Assembly: GCA_035935655.1 (NCBI GenBank)
Contig: DASYWW010000039.1
Location: forward strand, 62,001-126,000
DNA: 64,000 bases
Reading direction: 5' to 3'
From: Candidatus Bathyarchaeia archaeon
GTDB lineage: Archaea; Thermoproteota; Bathyarchaeia; 40CM-2-53-6
Positions 9,155 to 16,838 of the stretch are shown in pieces (the stretch's first letter is position 1; the number at the start of each line of letters is the position of its first letter). A program made the translations under genes and the position numbers. Under the pieces are notes generated by a model. It did not search any database, was not told where the DNA came from, and saw nothing but the letters and a program-made list of their open reading frames with translations.

Positions 9155-9629
9155 CTTCCTCTACCTCTCCTCTACTCACGAGCTTCACATAGTCGGCGTG
9201 TACAGTAATGGGCAATGTTGCGAAGCCTTCTTCCAATAGTTCGATGACAACCTCCTGTTTGACTTTGTCAACGTGGGTGATCTTTGCCTTCAGTCCTCTG
9301 AATGGTCCACCGACAACTTCGACGAGGTTTCCGACGCTTAGCTCTTCGATGACTGGTTTGGTTACGATGAATCGCTCGATGGCTGCCATGGACACGACGC
9401 CTTTTGTTCTGGTTCGGGCGTGTCTTGTCCCTGCTATTGCTTCATCGACAAAGTGGGGCCCCATTGCTTCGACGAAGATGTAGCCTTTGATAACTTCTGG
9501 AGCGAGTATTGCAACAATCGGCAGTTTCTTAGGCTGGATTCTGCTGGCCATGAGGTCTACTACAGTTCTCTCTTGTCCGCTGGTTGTGCGGACTGCGTAT
9601 ATGGAAGTCTTCTGAGTTTGGGTCGCCAC
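9132..9629 (-). CDS. spt5: transcription elongation factor Spt5 (archaeal NusG)
   Basis: A protein of 165 residues with an N-terminal NGN domain (YAVRTTSGQERTVVDLM) that binds RNA polymerase with Spt4, and a C-terminal KOW domain (VGNLVEVVGGPFRGLKAKI near residue 100). An extra tail, EVEEAGRQENS, is encoded over the start of L11. The position between SecE and L11 is conserved in archaea and bacteria. Confidence 0.97.
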   Translation of the reverse strand: MATQTQKTSIYAVRTTSGQERTVVDLMASRIQPKKLPIVAILAPEVIKGYIFVEAMGPHFVDEAIAGTRHARTRTKGVVSMAAIERFIVTKPVIEELSVGNLVEVVGGPFRGLKAKITHVDKVKQEVVIELLEEGFATLPITVHADYVKLVSRGEVEEAGRQENS

Positions 9630-9644
9630 AATCTTTCCCTTCTA

Positions 9645-9845
9645 TTACCTAGCAGGAGCCTGGCTAGCCGGCAACTGGTACAGTCCGACTACCCAGAAAA
9701 GAATTCTGAGAACGAACCCTATTCCCCCGACGATCGCTACTCCTATCAGGATGATTTTGATGTTGAGTTTCGTTTCTTGCCAGTCTGGCTTCTGGGCTAC
9801 GTGAAATAGGCGTCTCGCCGATTGAAGGAAGTCTCCAATGCCCAT
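9645..9845 (-). CDS. secE: preprotein translocase subunit SecE (Sec61 gamma)
   Basis: A small membrane protein of 66 residues: an amphipathic N-terminal helix (FLQSARRLFHVAQKPDW) and one membrane span, residues 29-53. It clamps the SecY channel. It starts with ATG and is the first gene of the L11 operon, 15 bases before spt5. A TATA-like box lies at 9890-9901. Confidence 0.95.
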   Translation of the reverse strand: MGIGDFLQSARRLFHVAQKPDWQETKLNIKIILIGVAIVGGIGFVLRILFWVVGLYQLPASQAPAR

Positions 9846-9889
9846 TACAAGCCCTCGATCATGGATCGGAGTTCGATGGAACCGACCTT

Positions 9890-9901
9890 CCTATTTTAAC
9901 C
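9890..9901 (-). promoter_or_regulatory. TATA box of the secE-spt5-L11-L1-P0-L12 cluster
   Basis: On the minus strand this reads GGTTAAAATAGG, about 45-50 bases before the secE ATG. It predicts a leader of about 20 bases. Confidence 0.45.
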
Positions 9902-10012
9902 ATGCTAGCCGGCGGGGTTCTTGAAAGCTTTCAGCCGCGATGCTGATTATAGCCGCGCCCACTCGAGATGCAACAATCGCTGGATTTGAGAAGGATTTCA
10001 TCCTCAGGCTGG

Positions 10013-10936
10013 CTAAAGGATGAGCGAAAGAAGTCCCTTAGCAGTATGCAACCTGTTTTCAGCTTCATCCCAGACCACTGACTGGGGACCATCGATTACG
10101 TCTCCAGTAACTTCCTCGCCCCTGTGGGCAGGGAGGCAGTGGAGAAAGATTGCACCAGGCTTAGCGTGCGAGAGTAGCGTCCTATTGACTTGGTATTTCG
10201 GAATGAACATCGATAGTCGGGCCTCCTTCTCTTTCTCCATTCCCATTGAAACGAATGTGTCCGTATAGACAGCATCTGCGGCTTTCACCGCCTCTTCAGG
10301 ATCCTCCGTGATGCTAATAGACGCTCCTGACGCCTCGGCAGCCTCTTGGGCGTGTCTGATTGCTTCCGGGTCCGGGCCATAGCCTTGAGGCCTTGCAACA
10401 GATATGTTGACCCCTATCTTCGCACACCCGATCAAAAGGCTGTTGCATACATTGTTTCCGTCGCCTACGTAGGCTAGTTTTAGGCCCTTCAAGCGTTTCT
10501 TGTACTGGATTAGCGTCAAGAGATCTGCGAGAATCTGGCATGGGTGGTGCTTGTCCGAGAGGCCATTGATGACAGGTGCGTCCGTATTCTCAGCGAGTAC
10601 GACTAGGTCGTCGTGGGAATAGACTCGCGCCATTATGGCTCTGACGTACCTGTCCAACACCTTAGCGGTGTCCGAAATCGTTTCTCCTCGTCCCAGCTGC
10701 ATTTCATTCCAGCTGAGATAGACGGGGTGGCCACCGAGTTGAGCGACTGCCGTTTCGAAGGAGACGCGGGTTCTTGTCGAAGGTTTTTGAAATATCAGCG
10801 CTACCGCCTTTCCCTTGAGTTGTTGCAGAACCCTCTTCTGGCGTGCCATTATCGAAGAGCGTTTCAGAATAAGATCGATCTCCCTTGGAGACAATTCGAC
10901 CAACGAGAGAATGTCTCGCCCTTTCAGACCAACCAA
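10013..10936 (-). CDS. argF: ornithine carbamoyltransferase
   Basis: An enzyme of 307 residues that makes citrulline from ornithine and carbamoyl phosphate in arginine synthesis. The carbamoyl-phosphate loop STRTRVSFETA is near residue 54, HPCQILADL near residue 130, a Met-containing ornithine loop (VSMGMEKE) near residue 228, and HCLPAHRGEEV near residue 265. The start is TTG at 10936. No other arginine genes are adjacent. A TATA-like box CTTATAAGAG at 10981-10990 is about 50 bases upstream. Confidence 0.96.
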   Translation of the reverse strand: MVGLKGRDILSLVELSPREIDLILKRSSIMARQKRVLQQLKGKAVALIFQKPSTRTRVSFETAVAQLGGHPVYLSWNEMQLGRGETISDTAKVLDRYVRAIMARVYSHDDLVVLAENTDAPVINGLSDKHHPCQILADLLTLIQYKKRLKGLKLAYVGDGNNVCNSLLIGCAKIGVNISVARPQGYGPDPEAIRHAQEAAEASGASISITEDPEEAVKAADAVYTDTFVSMGMEKEKEARLSMFIPKYQVNRTLLSHAKPGAIFLHCLPAHRGEEVTGDVIDGPQSVVWDEAENRLHTAKGLLSLIL

Positions 10937-11068
10937 GGTTTTCTGCCCTCTCCGCGACTGTTCGTCGGCTGTGGACTCGCCTCTTATAAGAATCCGCTAG
11001 ATCGAATCTTCGCGTTGATCTCATAAGTTGAAAAACGAGTTTAAATCCGGCCGTCGGGGAATCTAGCT

Positions 11069-11347
11069 GTGAATGGTATGGTTGATCTAGAAATAACCTA
11101 TTGCCAGCCTTGTGGTCACCAGCCACGCGCTGTTGACATGGTCAATCAATTGCTTGCGACTTATGGCATGCCGCTAAATCGCAAGCTGACGATCTCGTTG
11201 AAACCAGCGGACCAGGGAGTCTTTGACGTTGTACTTGATGGCCAATTGATCTTTTCCAAGCACCAACAGGGTCGGTTTCCGACCATGGACGATCTTAAGA
11301 AACCGCTTGACCAGAAGCTCACGATTTCTCTAGAGACTCCACAATAG
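11069..11347 (+). CDS. Rdx-family thioredoxin-like protein (SelW/SelT-like)
   Basis: A protein of 92 residues with the CxxC redox motif in YCQPCGHQPRA at residues 11-21 and the family's later pattern GVFDVVLDGQLIFSKHQQGRFP split over residues 49-70. Rdx proteins are small thioredoxin-fold redox proteins of largely unknown partners; here both positions are Cys, not selenocysteine. The start is GTG (ATG at the fourth codon is an alternative). A TATA-like TTTAAATC at about 11040 lies 25-30 bases upstream, so the mRNA is probably leaderless. It is divergent from argF. Confidence 0.8.
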   Translation: MNGMVDLEITYCQPCGHQPRAVDMVNQLLATYGMPLNRKLTISLKPADQGVFDVVLDGQLIFSKHQQGRFPTMDDLKKPLDQKLTISLETPQ

Positions 11348-11405
11348 TTAACGGGTTGGACCCTGCTCCACGAGGGTCTTGCTGGGAACTACACTAGAAT
11401 CGCAT

Positions 11406-12311
11406 TCATCCAACCAGATTTTTTACGATAGTCTGGGGTTGGAATGGCTCTAGGTCGTCGTATCCTTGCCCTGTTCCGACCATTGTCACCGGCCGACCCA
11501 TTATGTAGGACAATGATATCGCGTTACCCCCTTTGACATCAGCGTCTAGTTTCGCGAGGATTATCCCATCGACCTTGACTGCTTGCGAAAAGACCTTGCC
11601 CTGCTCCACTGCATCGTTGCCGGTAAGAGCATCAACGACTAGGATCGTCAGATCGGGTTTCGTGACTCTGACAATCTTTCTCATTTCCTCCAGCAAATTC
11701 TGGTTTGTCTGCATCCGGCCAGCGGTGTCTATCAGAACCGCGTTGATCCCGTGCGCCCGCGCATAATTGACTGCGTCAAACGCGACAGCAGCTGGATCGG
11801 CTCCATACTGGTGTTTGATCATTCTTACACCGATTCTTCTGGCGTGCTCCTGGAGCTGTTCTATTGAACCTGAGCGATAAGTATCGCTGGCGGCCAGAAT
11901 GCAGGTCCTGCCTTTTTTCTGGAGAATGTGCGCCAGCTTTGCAATGCTGGTTGTTTTCCCGGTTCCGTTAATGCCCACAAATACTATTATCGCTGGCTCG
12001 CCAGCGTTCCTTTTCTTTTCAATCACCTCGAAAATATCTAGCCGTCCCGCCCTATCTAGTACCGACAACAGCACGTCACCCAGAATGGACTTCACCTTTC
12101 CTCTAGGATCCGAGAATCTGGCAAACTGGACGTGTTTCAGCTTCTCCTTTAGTTCAGTTGCTACGTAATCTGCAACAGAGACTGCAACATCACTTTCCGC
12201 AAGTGAGAGGCGGAATTCGTCTAGAACCTTGTCTAAATCCTCTCCTTGAAGTTCTGTTTTGGCTACCCGGTCGTAGAAGTTGGAAAACTGGGCTCTGAGT
12301 TTGTCAAACAA
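11406..12311 (-). CDS. ftsY: signal recognition particle receptor FtsY
   Basis: A protein of 301 residues containing the NG GTPase pair. The P-loop is GINGTGKTTS near residue 114, followed by DTYRSGSIEQL, the DTAGR motif near 195, and the DGIILAKLDADVKGG guanine-binding region. The acidic A domain is nearly absent, as usual in archaea. It works with SRP54 in membrane targeting. The TTG start overlaps the last codons of the prefoldin gene by eight bases. Confidence 0.96.
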   Translation of the reverse strand: MFDKLRAQFSNFYDRVAKTELQGEDLDKVLDEFRLSLAESDVAVSVADYVATELKEKLKHVQFARFSDPRGKVKSILGDVLLSVLDRAGRLDIFEVIEKKRNAGEPAIIVFVGINGTGKTTSIAKLAHILQKKGRTCILAASDTYRSGSIEQLQEHARRIGVRMIKHQYGADPAAVAFDAVNYARAHGINAVLIDTAGRMQTNQNLLEEMRKIVRVTKPDLTILVVDALTGNDAVEQGKVFSQAVKVDGIILAKLDADVKGGNAISLSYIMGRPVTMVGTGQGYDDLEPFQPQTIVKNLVG

Positions 12312-12774
12312 TCTCTACCGGTCCACCGCCTTTCTTGCGAGCCAGATCCTCGAGGCGGGCTCGGTAGTCTTCCGTTTGGTTAATGATCTGGTTCAGCTGT
12401 TGAGTAACGTTGATCCGTGCCTTGTCCAGATCTGTAGCTCTCATGTTGAGATCCTTGATCGCGTCATCCACTGTTTTTTCCAGACAGACTCCCGCCCCAA
12501 CTCCAATTATGATGTGCTCCGGGTCTTCGAGCTTTGACTTGACAAACGAGCCCGACCCTATCGGAATAAGCATCTCAACATCCCTTCCAGACTCCTTCGT
12601 ACCTTCCAGAGTTTGCTTTGCAGTCTGAGTCTCAGACAGGGCGCCCGTGACAATGTCAAGTCTTGATGATAGAACTCTCGCGGACCCCTCCAGCATTCTG
12701 ACCTCCACAAGTAGCTGGCGCATTTCCTCGTCCAAGTTTCGAGGGGCAGCCATCTGTTTCTTCGAGCTCGCCAT
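12304..12774 (-). CDS. pfdA: prefoldin alpha subunit
   Basis: A protein of 156 residues: two long coiled-coil helices (residues 10-50 and 105-150) around a beta hairpin (MLIPIGSGSFVKSKL and VGAGVCLEKT). The alpha subunit pairs with prefoldin beta into the hexameric chaperone. ATG at 12774 is chosen; it overlaps the LX stop (ATG/TGA overlap), and the preceding in-frame TTG would add one residue only. Operon: LX, pfdA, ftsY. Confidence 0.95.
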   Translation of the reverse strand: MASSKKQMAAPRNLDEEMRQLLVEVRMLEGSARVLSSRLDIVTGALSETQTAKQTLEGTKESGRDVEMLIPIGSGSFVKSKLEDPEHIIIGVGAGVCLEKTVDDAIKDLNMRATDLDKARINVTQQLNQIINQTEDYRARLEDLARKKGGGPVEIV

Positions 12775-12977
12775 CAAGCCGCCTCTGGCTCTGGCATTTC
12801 TTCAATCTGTTTGATTGTTATTTCGAACCTTCGGGCCTTATGGCGGCTTCCCATTTCAGAGTAGAGGTGCTGCAAGGCGTCCTCTTTCTTTACCGCCTTG
12901 ACATCTTTGGTGAAGGGGAGCTTGTCTCCTCCCTTACGCAGTTCGCCTATTATCTTGAATCGTCTTACCTGACTCGT
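12774..12977 (-). CDS. rplX: ribosomal protein LX/L18a (L20a), no ordinary start codon
   Basis: The frame encodes a full LX protein of about 67 residues: VRRFKIIGELRKGGDK, then DALQHLYSEMGSRHKARR, then FEITIKQIEE. The frame is open from a TAA near 13015, but has no AUG, GUG or UUG before residue 43. ACG at 12977 gives the family-like N-terminus M/T-SQVRRFKI. It sits between eIF6 and prefoldin alpha, its conserved archaeal neighbours, and its stop overlaps the pfdA ATG. Gene identity is secure; the exact start is inference. Confidence 0.9.
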   Translation of the reverse strand, partial: TSQVRRFKIIGELRKGGDKLPFTKDVKAVKKEDALQHLYSEMGSRHKARRFEITIKQIEEMPEPEAA

Positions 12978-13027
12978 TGTGGTAGCCTGCCTAGAATATC
13001 CGGATTTGAGGATGGGCCTTACTTAAC

Positions 13028-13693
13028 CTAATCCGTTTGGAAAGCGTTACTGAGGGTGATTAGCTCGGCGCCCAAAGTGTGTGATCCTACTATTGCTCCT
13101 CGGGAGTTTACTACTAATCCAGCCTTGGGATATGGGACCCCTGAGTTAACGGTCCCCTTTGACACAGGAACGCCGAGGACGCTTGAAATGGTCTTACTTT
13201 CATTGTCGCTGATCATCGGGTTCACTAGAACTCCTTTGTTTGAAGCTGTGGCAAGCGCGCCAACGTGAGGAAGCCCTCCGATTGTTGAAGGCCGGACGGG
13301 GACATCAAGTGTCTCTTCGAGTTCTGCGACCGTATTGTGTTTGAGTCGCGGGTCGATTATGGCACCGTGATCGTTGCAGAGTATAATGTTGCCCAGTGCT
13401 GTTCTTTTCTCCTTAAGGATCTCGACATGTACTCCTGTTGAGCGAAGTTGTTTTAGTTCGTCTTTCGTTGTAATGTATGGGACTAGAACAGCATTGGAGT
13501 TGCCGGTGACATAGATTCCAACGAGTCTGGACTCTGCGATTCCTACCGAGCAGGCTTCTACGCCTAATATGTCGTGGAAGCTATTGATTTTCTTGTGAGA
13601 AAGGCCCGCCGGCAAGATCGCTAGCTTGTCGTTCGCGAAAGAGAAGATTCCGACGTTCGGATCCCCGAAGATATCAGACAGAATTATGGGCAC
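13028..13693 (-). CDS. eif6: translation initiation factor aIF6
   Basis: A protein of 221 residues with the fivefold pentein propeller, seen as repeated blocks such as NVGIFSFANDKLAILP, GLPHVGALATASNKGVLVNP and GVPYPKAGLVVNSRGAIVG. It binds the large ribosomal subunit and blocks joining. It starts three bases after the L31e stop within the S19e-to-FtsY operon. Confidence 0.97.
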   Translation of the reverse strand: MPIILSDIFGDPNVGIFSFANDKLAILPAGLSHKKINSFHDILGVEACSVGIAESRLVGIYVTGNSNAVLVPYITTKDELKQLRSTGVHVEILKEKRTALGNIILCNDHGAIIDPRLKHNTVAELEETLDVPVRPSTIGGLPHVGALATASNKGVLVNPMISDNESKTISSVLGVPVSKGTVNSGVPYPKAGLVVNSRGAIVGSHTLGAELITLSNAFQTD

Positions 13694-13696
13694 TAT

Positions 13697-14155
13697 TCAT
13701 TTTCCCTCACCTGGAAACACGATGACCTTGCCTTCTTTGTCCTTTACGACTCTTATCCTAATTTTTCGAGGAGGTTTGCTGATTCCTCTGGCCCAAAGAA
13801 GACTGTTTGTCTCTTCGCTCAGCGAGACATTATCCGTTTTCATTCTTTGCGCAGCATACTGTCTGACGTATCTTATGGCTCTAGGCGTTCGTTTTTCTCT
13901 TGGAGCTGTCCAAATACGCCTAAGATTGAGATCGTAGAATTTCTCCTCAACGATTTCTATCTCCTCCTCTTCTTCAGCAGCCTCTTCAGCGGCTGGAGCC
14001 TCTGGGGTCTCTGGCGACTTTACATCTGACTCGAGCTCCTCCGTTTCTTCCTCTGCTTTGGACCCCTCGGTTCCGGGATCGATCTTAGAAAGTTCAACAT
14101 CATTAGAGGGTTCGATGTCGGCATCTTCCTCGGTCGCGACTTTTTTCGCTGTCAT
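13697..14155 (-). CDS. rpl31e: ribosomal protein L31e with a long acidic N-terminal extension
   Basis: A protein of 152 residues. The L31e domain occupies roughly residues 70-152 (FYDLNLRRIWTAPREKRTPR, then LLWARGISKPPRKIRIRV). Before it are about 65 residues that are almost entirely acidic or Ala/Pro-rich (EEETEELESD, EEAAEEEEEIEI). Normal archaeal L31e is about 80-100 residues. The extension is in frame from a good ATG directly after L39e, so it appears to be translated; its role is unknown. Confidence 0.93.
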   Translation of the reverse strand: MTAKKVATEEDADIEPSNDVELSKIDPGTEGSKAEEETEELESDVKSPETPEAPAAEEAAEEEEEIEIVEEKFYDLNLRRIWTAPREKRTPRAIRYVRQYAAQRMKTDNVSLSEETNSLLWARGISKPPRKIRIRVVKDKEGKVIVFPGEGK

Positions 14156-14160
14156 CTAGA

Positions 14161-14316
14161 CTACACTTTGATCTTCGTTTCTCGCCAGTTTCGTTGCTTT
14201 GGGTTCCTCCGAACTTTACCCTCGGTTTTGGCCACGACCCATGACGGGACAGGCTGGGCCTGGTTCAGCGCGTGCGATAGGTGCTTCTTCTTCCCAGACG
14301 GTTTGTGGCGTGCCAT
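14161..14316 (-). CDS. rpl39e: ribosomal protein L39e
   Basis: A basic protein of 51 residues, too short for many gene finders: MARHKPSGKKKHLSHALNQ at the start and a conserved WVVAKTEGKVRRNPKQRNWR core in the second half. It lines the exit tunnel. It lies between PDCD5 (14317) and L31e (14155), the common archaeal order. Confidence 0.96.
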   Translation of the reverse strand: MARHKPSGKKKHLSHALNQAQPVPSWVVAKTEGKVRRNPKQRNWRETKIKV

Positions 14317-14661
14317 CTATGCTCTCCTAATCTTGATCTCTTTTTTCTGCGATTGTAGTTGGACCAGAGTCTTTTTCAATTGCTCATCAGTGATTTGCGT
14401 TTGAAGACGTCCTGACTGAGCGAGTTGTATGAGCTGCATTTCCAATTCCTCGGCGAATTCTGGCTTGACCATTCGGATATTGGCAAGCCTCTGCCTTGCT
14501 TCCGGTGTGAGAATTTGGCGAATGATGGATTGTTTCTGACGCTCCACTTGTTGCTGAGCCTGCGACCGGCGTTGCTCATCGTAGGCTTGCCTCTGCATAT
14601 CGGCCATTCTTCGTCGACGTAACGCTTCAAGCTCTTCGTCTGTGTAGTCTCCATTGGACAT
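14317..14661 (-). CDS. PDCD5 family DNA-binding protein
   Basis: A protein of 114 residues: a charged N-terminal helix rich in Arg and Gln (EELEALRRRRMADMQRQ) and the compact triple-helix core (ILTPEARQRLANIRMVKPEF) followed by the basic tail KKEIKIRRA. Archaeal members bind double-stranded DNA; the cellular role is not settled. The ATG overlaps the S19e stop by one base, and the stop directly abuts L39e. A distant paralogue lies at 16327-16713. Confidence 0.93.
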   Translation of the reverse strand: MSNGDYTDEELEALRRRRMADMQRQAYDEQRRSQAQQQVERQKQSIIRQILTPEARQRLANIRMVKPEFAEELEMQLIQLAQSGRLQTQITDEQLKKTLVQLQSQKKEIKIRRA

Positions 14662-15113
14662 TAACTTGGGGCCTCTTGAGGCCGGGCTTTCAATTCTTTG
14701 ACAACCTCAGCCGCAGTGCGGTTTAGAAGGGCTACACCTTCACGAGTCAGTTTTCGGCCTTTTTTCCCATCCACAGCAACGAGTTCGGCTTTCTGAAGTT
14801 GTTGCAAGGGTTCTCTAATGGCAGAGCCTCCCGCGGGAACGTGATGGGCTGGTCTATTTCCATGACTCGCACGTCCACCGTATTGGACTCGTAACCGCGA
14901 CACTCCGACTGGTCCGCGTATGTACATCTTTCGTAGGAGTGAGGCGCATCTGAAGTACCACCAATCCGGGTTCTGTGGTGGTCTCTCTTTGTGAGCACCA
15001 GTTTTGGCGAACTCGGTCCATGGCGGGGGTGTGATGTCGCTCACGCTTTCTTTCAAATGCTTGGCTAGCCTATTGATCAGTTCCTCGGCTGGAACCTCGA
15101 AAACTGTGGGCAT
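14661..15113 (-). CDS. rps19e: ribosomal protein S19e
   Basis: A protein of 150 residues with winged-helix architecture. It includes WTEFAKTGAHKERPPQNPDW near residues 33-52, the block YIRGPVGVSRLRVQYGGR near 69-86, and REPLQQLQKAELV near 106. It is required for small-subunit maturation. It is first in an operon of PDCD5, L39e, L31e, aIF6, LX, prefoldin alpha and FtsY. A TATA-like box is at 15166-15176. Confidence 0.96.
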   Translation of the reverse strand: MPTVFEVPAEELINRLAKHLKESVSDITPPPWTEFAKTGAHKERPPQNPDWWYFRCASLLRKMYIRGPVGVSRLRVQYGGRASHGNRPAHHVPAGGSAIREPLQQLQKAELVAVDGKKGRKLTREGVALLNRTAAEVVKELKARPQEAPS

Positions 15114-15165
15114 TTCTGGTGATTCCTAGTTGATTCTAGATTTTCGGCCGAATGGCGGGGACAGC

Positions 15166-15176
15166 GTAATATAAGG
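15166..15176 (-). promoter_or_regulatory. TATA box of the S19e operon
   Basis: On the minus strand this reads CCTTATATTAC, about 55 bases before the S19e ATG, in the gap between the RNase P component gene and S19e. It predicts a leader of about 25-30 bases. Confidence 0.45.
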
Positions 15177-15197
15177 CTTCATTGAAAAACGCCGCGG

Positions 15198-15548
15198 CTA
15201 TCCGAGTTTTCCGTATGGATACCTTCGAATCGCACCACAGTCGAGACATGAAATAGTGATTCTTGAATTGGCAGGACGAAGCCTTACTCGCACGTTTCTC
15301 CCGAGAACTAAAGGCTGGCCGCAGTTCTTGCACAGATAGTGCTTTCTCTCTCTTGGAATCCTAACCTTAGTCCGGGTAGAAATCTTCCGAGCGAGTCCAA
15401 CGTACCTCTTCGACAACTCAACATTCCGAGGAAAGATTTCCTCGGCCTGTCGGAGGAGAATGTCTATGCGTTCACGAGCAACTGTTGCGACGACCGATCG
15501 CATCTTTCCGTAGCTTCGCCTCGTAGGCCTACTCCTCATGAGACTCAT
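15198..15548 (-). CDS. rnp4: RNase P protein component 4 (Rpp21/Rpr2)
   Basis: A protein of 116 residues. Helical N-terminus (RERIDILLRQAEEIF) and the four-cysteine zinc site CKNCGQPL near residue 73 and CLDCGAIRRYPY near residue 99. It helps the RNase P RNA process tRNA 5' ends. It is divergent from nep1 and upstream of the S19e operon. Confidence 0.94.
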   Translation of the reverse strand: MSLMRSRPTRRSYGKMRSVVATVARERIDILLRQAEEIFPRNVELSKRYVGLARKISTRTKVRIPRERKHYLCKNCGQPLVLGRNVRVRLRPANSRITISCLDCGAIRRYPYGKLG

Positions 15549-15581
15549 AACCTAGCCCGGTCAGTGTGTGAGTGATCAGCA

Positions 15582-16289
15582 TTGGTCCTATCACTAGTTC
15601 TTGCGGAATCTTCGATAGAGCTCGTGCCTAATGAACTGCTCCACCACCCTGCAATATTGAAATGGGCGCACAGGAAGAGGAAGGATCCTCATACGCTCGT
15701 CCTTGACCAGACTTATCATCACTCAGCCATCCTCCGACTGGGACCCAGCGGAACTGGAAGAGGCCGTCCTGATATCCCCCATCTCTCGTTGTTTCTTGCA
15801 CTTGGTTCGCCGCTCAACCAATCAGGCGGACTAAGATGTTACGTGCACACGAGAGATGACAATATCATCAAAGTCGATCCTAAGACGAGACTTCCGAGGA
15901 ACACCGATCGTTTCACTTCATTGATCGAGCAACTCTACCAGGAAAAAGTTGTTCCTACAATAGGACACCCTCTCTTGTCGATCGAGCCTGGATCCATTGG
16001 GAACCTGCTTGACGATTTATCAGGAGAAGTCATTGCGCTTACAACAGAAGGCATCCCCAAACGTTTGGGTGAAGTGGCTTTGAGATTGGCAGATCTTCCC
16101 AAGCCAGTATTGTTGGTTGGAGGCTTTCCAAAAGGGCATTTCTCGAAACAGGTGCTTTCCAACGCCAAGGAAACTTATCAAATTCACAATCAAGGTCTAG
16201 AGGCATGGACAGTTGTCGCTAGGGCGATCTATGACTACGAGAAAGCAACCGCATTGCAAGGCGATTCTCCAGAAACTAGCCTTATGTAG
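15582..16289 (+). CDS. nep1: rRNA small subunit pseudouridine N1-methyltransferase Nep1
   Basis: A SPOUT methyltransferase of 235 residues. It has the N-terminal HRKRKDPHTLVLDQTYHH block around residues 30-47, GRPDIPHLSLFLALGSPLNQ near residue 61, and the knot region VLLVGGFPKGHFS near residue 182. It methylates a helix 35 pseudouridine of 16S rRNA and is needed for ribosome assembly. The start is TTG at 15582, giving MVLSLVLAESS. It is divergent from rnp4 and precedes the PDCD5-like gene. Confidence 0.94.
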   Translation: MVLSLVLAESSIELVPNELLHHPAILKWAHRKRKDPHTLVLDQTYHHSAILRLGPSGTGRGRPDIPHLSLFLALGSPLNQSGGLRCYVHTRDDNIIKVDPKTRLPRNTDRFTSLIEQLYQEKVVPTIGHPLLSIEPGSIGNLLDDLSGEVIALTTEGIPKRLGEVALRLADLPKPVLLVGGFPKGHFSKQVLSNAKETYQIHNQGLEAWTVVARAIYDYEKATALQGDSPETSLM

Positions 16290-16326
16290 ACCAGGGCGGA
16301 ACTTCTAACTTGAATGATCTAGACTG

Positions 16327-16713
16327 ATGTCCTCAGACTTAGATCTTCAGAGACAAAAGAGAGCTCTGGAACTCCGTCGCAAAATGCTGCAGTCCCAGGC
16401 CAAACCATTTACAGCTCCACGACCAAAGCCGGCCGAATCCCCGCACGACATCGTTCGCAAGATCTTAGCAGGTCGAGGACCCGAAGTAATGGAGACTGCG
16501 CGAAGATATTATCCCGCCGAGATTGAACGATTGGAGGCAAGGATCGCCGCCCTGATCACTGAAGGGAGACTGAGGGGCCCGATATCGGCAGAGGAGCTGT
16601 ATGCTTTCCTCAGACGACTCGGGTTAGTATTCAGCATGGACGTGAAGATCAGAATAAAGGAGCACGGCGAGCTCAAGAGTATCGAAGAAAAGCTTCGAAA
16701 ATCATCCACCTAA
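16327..16713 (+). CDS. PDCD5-like paralogue
   Basis: A protein of 128 residues. Its core follows the PDCD5 layout: RKILAGRGPEVMETARR aligns with RQILTPEARQRLANIR, then a helix ending TEGRLRGPISAEELYAFL aligns with QSGRLQTQITDEQLKKTL, then a basic KIRIKE tail. Unlike PDCD5 it has an extra C-terminal helix. The similarity is my own alignment by eye. It follows nep1 by 38 bases on the same strand, so a link to ribosome or nucleic-acid work is plausible but unproven. Confidence 0.7.
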   Translation: MSSDLDLQRQKRALELRRKMLQSQAKPFTAPRPKPAESPHDIVRKILAGRGPEVMETARRYYPAEIERLEARIAALITEGRLRGPISAEELYAFLRRLGLVFSMDVKIRIKEHGELKSIEEKLRKSST

Positions 16714-16838
16714 GGCCCTCTCGCGACTCTTCACGGAATCTTCGTGGACAGTCCACATGGACCATAGTACTCTAGGACCAGTCAGGTGGGCACGGAAGAC
16801 ATTTTTTCGTTCGGCCTCCCCATAAGCACCGTTCAGCT

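Noticed and set aside
9940-10023. 27-codon plus-strand frame between secE and argF
   Set aside because: Too short, no ribosome site, and no context supporting expression.
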